10,339 nt of DNA from Gallionellaceae bacterium (GTDB taxonomy: Bacteria > Pseudomonadota > Gammaproteobacteria > Burkholderiales > Gallionellaceae), in the NCBI GenBank assembly GCA_021731185.1, contig JAKFXW010000235.1, positions 1 through 10,339 of the forward strand, in the 5' to 3' direction. The notes under the pieces were generated by a model. It had not been told where the DNA came from, searched no databases, and worked only from the letters and a program-made list of their open reading frames with translations. Below, piece after piece: positions 1-6,069 of this stretch. A program made the position numbers and the translations under genes. Position 1 is the stretch's first letter; each line of letters starts with the position of its first letter.

Positions 1-1073
1 GGGTAGGTTGGGTCATTAATTGGAAAGCGTTCGCCCGCACGGGGTAGGGGATAATAGTCAAGCGGACTATCAATTTTTGGATCAATCTGCGCGCTAAGAA
101 TCTCCAGTTGAGTATTGCTAAAATACTGCTGCAACACGCCGCCGCCCGCATTGGACGCGCCGCCTACCAACCACAAATTTCCGTAACGATGGCTGTACAC
201 GCCGTATTGCGCCGACTCCACACGTCTGGTGGAAAGCAGTTTCAACACTATGGTTGTGCCGAGTGAGCTGACGGCTGCGCCAGGTTTATCTACTCCTGCT
301 GCGATAAATGCAGCGATGCTGTCGGTAGTGCCCGCATGAATTACGCAAGCAGGATTGATGTTGAAATGGGACGCGACCGTGGGGTGAATAGCTGTGAGCG
401 CGATGCCAGGTGCTACGACTTCGGGCAACAAATGCGCATGCGGTAAATTTTTCACCCACTCCGGCCAGCATAAATTTTCAACGTCGTAGCCGCTTTTAAG
501 TGCGTTGTGATAATCGCTGATGCCACCTTGTCCAGTAAGCAGGGCGGTAAGCCAATCTGCCTGATGCATAAAATAAGTGGTATGCGTTAAATCGATGTGT
601 TTCGTCAGCCACAAAAATTTGGCCAAACCAGAAGTTGTGCTGCGAGTTATATGATCAGGCGGAGCTATACGCTGAATTTCGTTAAACTCAGTTTGTGCGC
701 GGCTATCGAAATACATGAGGGCAGGCGAGGTTGGCTCAAGCTCGTCATCACACAGCAAGACGGTGGCGGAGGTCGCGGCGATGGCAATCCCCGTAAGATT
801 GCCAGCTACATCAAGTGGTAAATTAATCAGTATGCTATGCAGCGCGGTACGCCAATCCAGTGGTGTTTGAAGTATGCCAGAGGTATTTAAAATATCAGAG
901 GTGTTTAAAATATCAGACGTGCTTGGAATATCAAAAATGTCGAATGTACGAGCCGTTTCTAAGCGGTTGGTTGGGTAGGAAATGAAATGTTGATGAATAA
1001 TATTTTTGGACTCATTCACCACGCAGGCGCGCGCACTGGATGTACCAAAATCCAATCCTAAATAGAAAGTCAT
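1..1073 (-). CDS. FGGY-family carbohydrate kinase, D-ribulokinase-like (3' end cut by window edge)
   Basis: This is an ATP-dependent sugar kinase, probably cytosolic. 357 codons are visible from ATG 1071-1073 to the window edge, so the last part of the C-terminal FGGY domain is missing. The N-terminal phosphate-binding motif LGLDFGTSSARA is at residues 5-16. The segment around GTTDS (248-252) supplies the likely catalytic Asp251. The stretch from SLGTTIVLKLLS (270-281) through YGVYSHR to WLVGGASNAGGG (301-312) resembles the plant/cyanobacterial group of D-ribulokinases and xylulose-kinase-like proteins, so phosphorylation of D-ribulose is my best guess; the substrate is inferred. Residues 47-70 are an odd tandem array (FDIPST, SDILNT, SDILNT, SGILQT) that looks like an inserted loop before the DWRTAL segment. 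No good Shine-Dalgarno site is seen. The gene stands alone, with its own predicted promoter, downstream of an IS remnant. Confidence 0.85.
   Translation of the reverse strand, partial: MTFYLGLDFGTSSARACVVNESKNIIHQHFISYPTNRLETARTFDIFDIPSTSDILNTSDILNTSGILQTPLDWRTALHSILINLPLDVAGNLTGIAIAATSATVLLCDDELEPTSPALMYFDSRAQTEFNEIQRIAPPDHITRSTTSGLAKFLWLTKHIDLTHTTYFMHQADWLTALLTGQGGISDYHNALKSGYDVENLCWPEWVKNLPHAHLLPEVVAPGIALTAIHPTVASHFNINPACVIHAGTTDSIAAFIAAGVDKPGAAVSSLGTTIVLKLLSTRRVESAQYGVYSHRYGNLWLVGGASNAGGGVLQQYFSNTQLEILSAQIDPKIDSPLDYYPLPRAGERFPINDPTY
864..935 (-). repeat. 18-bp in-frame tandem repeat (4 units) inside the sugar kinase gene
   Basis: There are four consecutive 18-bp units. On the plus strand, 882-899 reads GGTATTTAAAATATCAGA and 900-917 reads GGTGTTTAAAATATCAGA, a single difference. 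The flanking units 864-881 and 918-935 are more diverged. On the coding (minus) strand they give FDIPST, SDILNT, SDILNT, SGILQT, so the array adds six residues per copy and keeps the frame. The two central copies look recent. Confidence 0.9.
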
Positions 1074-1111
1074 TTTAGGGTAATGCGCGATTAGATTAAG
1101 AGATGGGTGAA

Positions 1112-1139
1112 GTTATCTGCATCCTACCCGTTGTGTCAA
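1112..1139 (-). promoter_or_regulatory. Predicted sigma70-type promoter of the sugar kinase gene
   Basis: On the minus strand a perfect -35 box TTGACA (1139-1134) is followed, after 16 nt, by GATAAC (1117-1112), which matches four of six -10 consensus positions. Transcription would start near 1105, giving a leader of about 30 nt before the kinase ATG at 1073. It lies between the IS remnant and the kinase, so the kinase is probably transcribed independently of ftsYEX. Prediction from sequence alone. Confidence 0.5.
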
Positions 1140-1169
1140 CTCTTTGTCTCCCGCCAATACATATTGCAC

Positions 1170-1216
1170 TGATGAAACAACTGATATAACTACCAGCCAT
1201 CTGACTAACCCAGCAA
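1170..1216 (+). repeat. Dispersed repeat, copy 1 (copy 2 at 8120-8154)
   Basis: TGATGAAACAACT (1170-1182) and AGCCATCTGACTAACCCAGC plus AA (1195-1216) match TGATGGAACAACT and AGCCATCTGGCTAACCCAGC plus AA at 8120-8154. That is 33 of 35 positions, with 12 extra nt (1183-1194) in this copy. The extra 12 nt keep the reading frame, but this copy has two stop codons where copy 2 is open. It lies just beyond the 3' end of the transposase remnant. Confidence 0.75.
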
Positions 1217-1252
1217 AAGACGCTGGGCAAGTCATTGGTTATAGTCATTCGA

Positions 1253-1905
1253 CTAGGTTGTCAAAAAACAACAACCAAGTCGCTGGTTATGATGGTTATT
1301 TTTCAAGAACTCATAAGATGATAATAACCCAAGACCATAATGAGGACGCTCGGTGTTGAATCAGACCAGATAGTCGAGCAACTTATCGTTGAACAAATTT
1401 ACATCGGTGAACAACAAATCCTCATAGATAAGCCGCGAATTCATTTTGAAAACTGCCCTTAAAACGTTCGACATGGGCGTTCATCTTCGGTGTCTTGGGA
1501 TAGGTCAGCCAGCGGCCTACCTCGCCCTCTGCTACTTCCACATCAAATGCGGCTTTGAACTCACCACCTTAACCTCCAACACCCGTTCAATCGGGCAAAG
1601 GAAAACACGCTTGGAGAGCCGCCACAATAGGGTGACGCGTCGGCGCAATTGCTGGTGCTGATGTACCGACATTGTCCGTCACGCTGTCCCACAAGGGGAC
1701 AATGTATTTCGATGGTATCCACGCCGACACCCCGTTCTGCGAACTGCCCCGGATAAGTCGCTATAAAGCCTTTGGGTTTGCGCGGGTAGGCGGCTTTGCG
1801 GTGTACCACTTTGAGTCTCGGCGGCTGGGCTTTTTTGAGTTCAGGGCGTTCGGCAATCAACCGCATTACAGATTGAATGTTTTTAAAAAATCCTAACAGA
1901 GTGGG
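1253..1905 (-). pseudogene. Degraded IS transposase (DDE integrase-core type), truncated and frameshifted
   Basis: Minus-strand translation in shifting frames recovers an rve-type transposase. First comes a basic segment RKPKGF and VGVDTIEIH with the first catalytic Asp. In a second frame follow TRHPIVAALQACFPLPD and then GGEFKAAFD (start 1568). TYPKTPKMNAHVERF, whose catalytic Glu codon is 1467-1469, leads to FQNEFAAYL. A frameshift near 1425-1432 leads into LLFTDVNLFNDKLLDYLV, a TGA stop (1361-1363) where the family normally has Trp, and FNTERPHYGLG. The remnant ends at TAG 1253-1255. The second catalytic Asp region is destroyed by two stops and substitutions. The N-terminal HTH part is missing: recognisable sequence begins at the ftsX stop codon. 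The match to the IS481/IS3-like retroviral-integrase superfamily is from motifs, so the exact IS family is uncertain. It cannot encode an active enzyme. Confidence 0.85.
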
Positions 1906-2814
1906 TTATTTTATTTCGGCTCGCCATACATGCAAGGTGACGGATAGCCAAGCACCCAGCCAGCCTAGATAAGCAGAGAAAAGCAGCAAGGTCATAATGT
2001 CGTTGGCAGACAGTGCCTGTAAAGTAAAATTGCTGGCAAATAAATGGGTTAAATTGGCAAGATAACTATTAAGTAAGGCCATACTCACGGTAATAATCAA
2101 CCAAGCTGTGATGCCGCCAAGCAACCCTTGTAGCAACCCAAAGTATAAAAATGGCCGTTGAATAAACGCTCTGGTTGCGCCGAGCAGTTTTGAAATTTCA
2201 ATTTCATCACGCTGGGTTAGGACTTGCAGCCTGATGGTATTAAAAGTAATGGCAACCAAAGCGAGGCTGAGCAACACTGAAACAAGCCAAATGACCAGAT
2301 TTGCAAACTTTATTAGAGCTCCTAACTTATGCGCCCAGGCAGAATCAAGCTGCACATGATCGACATGGGGTAATGTGCGTAGTTCATCTCGCAATGCTTC
2401 CAGCCTTTCAGAGTGCGTCAGTTTAGGATGGATGATGAATGCATCTGGTAATGGATTTTCTTTCAAACTGCCCATGACATCGGCTAAGCCGCTGGTGAGT
2501 TTGAGTTGTGCAAAGGCTTCGTGGCGCGGGACAAATTCAACCATCTCTATCGCCGTGTGCTGCTTTAATTGTTTTTCAATGCGAGCAATGGCCTCTTTCG
2601 ACGCACTCATGCTCATAAATAAACTTAGTTGTGGCGCGCTGCTCGCTTGTCCGGCAACCCGCTCCAAATTTTTCAAGATGACATAAATTCCGGTCGGCAA
2701 GCTTAGTGCAATGCCTATGACCAGCACATTCAGCGCGTTGGATACAGGCATGTGGAACACATGTCGAATGGTGCGTGCTAATACGCGCGCATGATCCATA
2801 ATTCCAGTAATCAT
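1906..2814 (-). CDS. ftsX: Cell division protein FtsX (membrane subunit of FtsEX)
   Basis: FtsX is the membrane part of the ABC-type FtsEX complex, which sits at the division septum and transmits ATP hydrolysis by FtsE to periplasmic activators of cell-wall amidases. The 302-residue product has the standard layout: a cytoplasmic N-terminus, TM1 at about 27-47, a periplasmic domain of about 125 residues containing the conserved NPLPDAFIIHP (120-130), then TM2 (about 173-195), TM3 (about 222-248) and TM4 (about 272-296). The cytoplasmic segment EIEISKLLGATRAFI (204-218) between TM2 and TM3 is the typical coupling region. ATG at 2814 shares one base with the ftsE stop (TGATG), implying translational coupling; Met6 is a possible alternative start. 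The 3' end abuts an IS remnant. In many proteobacteria rpoH follows here; it is not present in this window. Confidence 0.95.
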   Translation of the reverse strand: MITGIMDHARVLARTIRHVFHMPVSNALNVLVIGIALSLPTGIYVILKNLERVAGQASSAPQLSLFMSMSASKEAIARIEKQLKQHTAIEMVEFVPRHEAFAQLKLTSGLADVMGSLKENPLPDAFIIHPKLTHSERLEALRDELRTLPHVDHVQLDSAWAHKLGALIKFANLVIWLVSVLLSLALVAITFNTIRLQVLTQRDEIEISKLLGATRAFIQRPFLYFGLLQGLLGGITAWLIITVSMALLNSYLANLTHLFASNFTLQALSANDIMTLLLFSAYLGWLGAWLSVTLHVWRAEIK

Positions 2815-3563
2815 CAGCGCAATTTACCTAAGTTGCCTAAATTACTCGCGCCTGTTATTGCTTGAGCAGCAGATTCTGGAGTAAGCGAGCCATGCACCAG
2901 GGCTAGCGTGCGCCCGCTAAATTGCTGCAAAACATTTTCATCATGCGTAGCAATCAGCAAGGTTACGCCCACCTGATTAAACGATTTAAAGATGGAAAGA
3001 ATTTCGTTGGCATAGTCGGAGTCCAGATTGCCAGTGGGCTCATCCGCCAGCAAAATTGCAGGGCGATTGACGATGGCGCGGGCGATGCACAAGCGTTGCT
3101 GCTCACCGCCAGATAAAGTAATGGGATTGGATTTTTCGCGTTTTAATAATCCGACTTTGTCGAGTGCAGCGCGCACGCGCTTGGTACTCTCGCGGTGTTC
3201 AAAGCCGCAAATCTGCAGCGGCAAAATGACGTTATCAAATACACTGCGATCAAACAGCAGCTTGTGATCCTGAAAAATTAAACCCAGATTACGTCGTAAA
3301 AAAGGAATTGCGCCTGCTTTCAGCGTGGCGATATTTTGCCCTTTCACCACCACACTGCCGCTGTTCGGACGCTCGATGGCCGCAATCAGTTTAAGCAAGG
3401 TGCTTTTCCCCGCACCAGAATGTCCGGTTAGAAAAATCATCTCACCTTCAGCAATTTCAAAACTGACATTTTTTAACGCTTCATAACCGTTCGGATATCG
3501 CTTGGACACCTGGCTGAAATGAATCACTTTAGTGGGCTGTATGATCGGCGCAGCATGAATCAT
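2814..3563 (-). CDS. ftsE: Cell division ATP-binding protein FtsE
   Basis: FtsE is the cytoplasmic ATPase of FtsEX. All ABC motifs are intact: Walker A GHSGAGKS (47-54), Q-loop Gln98, signature LSGGEQQR (150-157), Walker B ILLADEP (170-176) and switch His207. At 249 residues it is longer than typical FtsE (about 220), with a 12-residue N-terminal extension and a C-terminal tail of roughly 20 residues. The family usually begins at the VIHFSQVSKRYPNG segment, where a GTG (3525-3527) could serve as start. I keep ATG 3561-3563 because it overlaps the ftsY stop by 4 nt (ATGA), typical of coupled genes. It lies between ftsY and ftsX in an operon-like cluster. Confidence 0.95.
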   Translation of the reverse strand: MIHAAPIIQPTKVIHFSQVSKRYPNGYEALKNVSFEIAEGEMIFLTGHSGAGKSTLLKLIAAIERPNSGSVVVKGQNIATLKAGAIPFLRRNLGLIFQDHKLLFDRSVFDNVILPLQICGFEHRESTKRVRAALDKVGLLKREKSNPITLSGGEQQRLCIARAIVNRPAILLADEPTGNLDSDYANEILSIFKSFNQVGVTLLIATHDENVLQQFSGRTLALVHGSLTPESAAQAITGASNLGNLGKLR

Positions 3564-4528
3564 TCGTCTAATCCCAGCAGTGCGTTGACAAAATCTTCGG
3601 CGATAAATGGACGCAAATCATTCAAGCCCTCACCCACCCCCAGAAAACGAATGGGGATGGGATATGTCTTGGCCAGTGCCGCAATTACGCCGCCCTTGGC
3701 CGTGCCATCCAGCTTGGTTAGCACCAATCCAGTTACTCCCAGCACACTGTCAAATGCCTTGACCTGACTGAGCGCGTTTTGTCCGGTATTCGCATCCAGC
3801 ACCAACAACACTTCATGAGGCGCACCGGGCAAGGCTTTGGCAATTACGCGCTTAATTTTTTTTATTTCATCCATCAAATGGGTTTGCGTGGATAGTCGAC
3901 CCGCCGTATCGGCCAGCACAATGTCGATCTTGCGTGCCTGTGCGGCTTGCACCGCATCAAAAATAACCGCGCCAGGGTCGCCACCCTGCTGCGCGATCAC
4001 CGTAACATTGTTGCGTGTTCCCCACTCCATTAATTGCTCGCGTGCCGCCGCTCGAAAGGTATCACCCGCAGCCAGTAAAACAGATTTACCTTGAGCTTGA
4101 AAAAATTTAGCCAGCTTGCCTATGGACGTGGTTTTACCCGCGCCATTTACTCCGGTCAGCATAATTACAAATGGTTGGTGTGCTGAAAACTCGAGAGGCT
4201 TCGCCAGCGGTTGCAGCAGCGCAATCAAGCATTGCGCTAACGCTTGCTTAAGTTGATGGGCTTCGGTCAGACCCTCAGCTTTCACACGCTTGCGTAATTC
4301 ACCTAACAAAAAAGTCGTTGCCTCCATGCCGACATCTGCCGTAATCAGAATAGATTCCAGCTCCTCATATAAATCGTGGTCAATTTTTCCGCCCAGCCCG
4401 AACAGATTGGTTAACTGGTTGCCGGTGCGTGCCAAGCCACTCTTCAGACGACTGCTCCAGCTAGGCTGGGGGATTGATTTTAGGGCGTCGGATGCGGTAG
4501 CCTTTTTAGGTGAACCAAATATATTCAT
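3560..4528 (-). CDS. ftsY: Signal recognition particle receptor FtsY
   Basis: FtsY is the SRP receptor GTPase that docks ribosome-SRP complexes at the inner membrane. It pairs with Ffh and hands nascent membrane proteins to SecYEG. The 322-residue NG-domain protein shows G1 GVNGAGKTT (126-134), the FtsY/Ffh-typical AAGDTFRAAAREQL (153-166), G3 DTAGR (207-211), G4 TKLD (271-274) and the closing GVGEGLNDLRPF (297-308). Only about 50 residues precede the N domain, so the long acidic A domain of E. coli FtsY is absent, as in many short FtsY proteins. I chose ATG 4526-4528 (MNIFG) over an in-frame TTG ten codons upstream because TTG is rare. Neither has a clear Shine-Dalgarno. It is the first gene of ftsYEX, divergent from the M16 protease genes. 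Confidence 0.95.
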   Translation of the reverse strand: MNIFGSPKKATASDALKSIPQPSWSSRLKSGLARTGNQLTNLFGLGGKIDHDLYEELESILITADVGMEATTFLLGELRKRVKAEGLTEAHQLKQALAQCLIALLQPLAKPLEFSAHQPFVIMLTGVNGAGKTTSIGKLAKFFQAQGKSVLLAAGDTFRAAAREQLMEWGTRNNVTVIAQQGGDPGAVIFDAVQAAQARKIDIVLADTAGRLSTQTHLMDEIKKIKRVIAKALPGAPHEVLLVLDANTGQNALSQVKAFDSVLGVTGLVLTKLDGTAKGGVIAALAKTYPIPIRFLGVGEGLNDLRPFIAEDFVNALLGLDE

Positions 4529-4577
4529 GGAGCGGGGTATATAGTCGAAGCACGTCAAAATAGAGCATAATATAAAT

Positions 4578-4685
4578 ATGTGGCAGAAAATTGCTGCCCA
4601 ATTTTATATTTGGCTGCTGGTGTTTTTTGCTATTGATATTTTTCTGTGGGTATTTTACCTTTTTAAATTGACTTCTTTGGGTTAA
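4578..4685 (+). CDS. Possible 35-residue single-span membrane protein
   Basis: An ATG-to-TAA frame of 35 codons begins MWQKIAAQFY, continues with a strongly hydrophobic, Trp/Phe-rich segment (about 11-29, including IWLLVFFAIDIF) and ends KLTSLG. It would be a tiny inner-membrane protein with a short N-terminal tail. It stops 4 nt before the M16 peptidase ATG at 4690, a spacing that could give translational coupling. No Shine-Dalgarno is seen. CATAAT at 4566-4571 could act as a -10 element for a nearly leaderless message, though no good -35 is visible. AT-rich DNA encodes hydrophobic residues easily, so a chance frame is a real alternative. I do not recognise a family. Confidence 0.3.
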   Translation: MWQKIAAQFYIWLLVFFAIDIFLWVFYLFKLTSLG

Positions 4686-4689
4686 AAAT

Positions 4690-6069
4690 ATGCAAACGAA
4701 AATTTTAAAATGGTGTTCGACCTTTGCCATGTCCAGCTTCTGCTTGATACTCATCGCAACCGCGCATGCAGAAGTGTACGAAAAAACTTTGAAAAATGGC
4801 CTTAAAGTTATCGTACGGGAAGATCGTCGAGCGCCAGTCATTGTGCAGCAGATATGGTATCGCGCGGGTAGCATGGATGAAAACATTGGCACAACAGGCA
4901 TCGCACATGTGCTTGAACATATGATGTTTAAAGGCACAAAGAGCATACCGGCAGGCCAATTTTCTAAGCGCATCGCGGCGGCGGGTGGGCGCGAAAATGC
5001 GTTTACCAGTAGCGATTACACCGCTTATTTTCAGCAATTGCATAAATCAAAATTGCGGCTGGCGATGCAGTTAGAGTCGGATCGTATGCGTAATTTGAAA
5101 CTATCAAAAACTGAGTTTGACAAAGAAGTGCAAGTTGTCATGGAAGAGCGGCGTATGCGTACTGATGACGAGCCGCGCGCATTGCTTTATGAGCAGCTGT
5201 TGGCTACGATTTACTTATCTCACCCCTACCGCAATCCGGTGATCGGTTGGATGAATGATTTGCAGGCATTGCAGGTGAGTGATGCACAAACTTGGTACAA
5301 CAATTGGTATGCACCTAATAATGCGGTGCTCGTGATAGCGGGGGATGTCAATGCGAAGGAAGTTTTTGCTTTGGCGCAACGCTACTATGGCGCGATTCCG
5401 GCACGCACGTTACCGCCACACAGAAATATCAGCGATCCCGCGCAAGTCGGCGTGAAGCGCATCGTAGTGAAAGCCCCAGCGCAACTACCGAATATTTTAA
5501 TGGCCTATCATGCGCCTACGTTGCGCGATCCTGAAGCAGAGTGGAAGCCTTATGCGCTGCAAATATTGGCGGGTGTGCTGGATGGCAATGAATCCGCACG
5601 TTTGAACAAAGCACTGGTGCGTGAGCAGCAACTCGCCAGTAGCGTTGGTGTGAGCTATGACGCAATCTCACGTGGCCCCAGCCAATTTTTATTGGAAGGC
5701 ACGCCTAGCGAAGGCAAAACAGTAGCCGATCTGGAAGCGGGATTACGCGCCCAGATTGCGCTGCTGGTCAGTGATGGAGTCAGCGAAGAAGAGCTCAAGC
5801 GCGTTAAGGCGCAAGTCACAGCCAGCGAAGTTTATAAACTGGATTCCTTGTTTTACCAGGCCATGCAAATTGGCCAACTGGAAAGCTCGGGTATGAATCA
5901 TCTAGCTATTCCGCTGATGCTGAAAAAACTTCAAGCGGTCACCGCACAACAGGTGCAAGATGTCGCACGAGAATTTATCCAGGATGATCAACTGACCGTG
6001 GCCGTGCTTGATCCGCAGCCACTATCTGGCAAACCAGTCGCGAAGAAGGGAGCTGCACATGCACGCTAA
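4690..6069 (+). CDS. Secreted M16 (pitrilysin-family) zinc peptidase, catalytic subunit
   Basis: This 459-residue M16 metallopeptidase begins with a signal peptide (hydrophobic core about 12-24, probable cleavage after AHA, residue 27), so it should act in the periplasm. The inverted zinc motif HVLEH is intact at 73-77 (His73, Glu76 as general base, His77). The third zinc ligand is expected at Glu152 or Glu153 in VVMEERR, the usual spacing of about 75. The N-terminal M16 domain (about 28-180) and the C-terminal M16 domain (about 190-370, with NESARLNKALVRE) are both present. It resembles the short bacterial M16B type of 430-470 residues. It overlaps the next gene, an M16 homologue without the zinc site, which suggests a heterodimer. 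Likely substrates are peptides or unfolded periplasmic proteins; this is not shown by the sequence. No strong Shine-Dalgarno precedes the ATG. Confidence 0.93.
   Translation: MQTKILKWCSTFAMSSFCLILIATAHAEVYEKTLKNGLKVIVREDRRAPVIVQQIWYRAGSMDENIGTTGIAHVLEHMMFKGTKSIPAGQFSKRIAAAGGRENAFTSSDYTAYFQQLHKSKLRLAMQLESDRMRNLKLSKTEFDKEVQVVMEERRMRTDDEPRALLYEQLLATIYLSHPYRNPVIGWMNDLQALQVSDAQTWYNNWYAPNNAVLVIAGDVNAKEVFALAQRYYGAIPARTLPPHRNISDPAQVGVKRIVVKAPAQLPNILMAYHAPTLRDPEAEWKPYALQILAGVLDGNESARLNKALVREQQLASSVGVSYDAISRGPSQFLLEGTPSEGKTVADLEAGLRAQIALLVSDGVSEEELKRVKAQVTASEVYKLDSLFYQAMQIGQLESSGMNHLAIPLMLKKLQAVTAQQVQDVAREFIQDDQLTVAVLDPQPLSGKPVAKKGAAHAR
6048..6052 (+). promoter_or_regulatory. Ribosome binding site that fixes the start of the second M16 gene
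   Basis: GGGAG (within AAGGGAG, 6046-6052) lies 6 nt before ATG 6059-6061, inside the last codons of the upstream M16 gene. It supports 6059 as the start rather than an in-frame ATG 51 nt upstream, which would put a charged segment ahead of the signal peptide. Confidence 0.75.

Larger units (their letters stand above)
1074..1252. other. Intergenic region between kinase and IS remnant: promoter, repeats and small hairpins
   Basis: No gene is visible. Besides the kinase promoter it holds one copy of a dispersed repeat (1170-1216) and a hairpin CCCAGC/GCTGGG (1209-1227, 7-nt loop) without a T tract on either side. A near-duplicate 14-mer, AAGTCATTGGTTAT (1229-1242), matches AAGTCGCTGGTTAT (1277-1290) just inside the transposase remnant. 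A second small hairpin, GGTTGT/ACAACC, is at 1256-1276. This clustering of repeats beside a transposase 3' end would fit the terminal region of an insertion sequence, but I cannot define its ends. Confidence 0.5.

Noticed and set aside
864..935. CRISPR-like array
   Set aside because: Repeats are directly adjacent with no spacers, only 18 bp long, and in frame within a kinase gene; no cas genes are present.
1209..1227. Hairpin CCCAGC/GCTGGG as a transcription terminator
   Set aside because: Six-base stem with a 7-nt loop and no T tract on either strand; it fits a repeat or IS end better.
1672..1896. Plus-strand frame across the transposase remnant
   Set aside because: The minus-strand frames show transposase motifs; the plus-strand translation is unrelated to any family and is antisense to them.
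4542..4571. Sigma70 promoter for the M16 operon (TAGTCG ... CATAAT)
   Set aside because: The -35 box matches only about two or three consensus positions; several equally weak AT-rich alternatives exist in the same interval.
4506..4973. 155-codon minus-strand frame opposite the start of the first M16 gene and overlapping the ftsY start
   Set aside because: It runs antisense to well-supported coding sequence, has no recognisable domain and shows low-complexity composition over the AT-rich intergenic part. A shadow frame.
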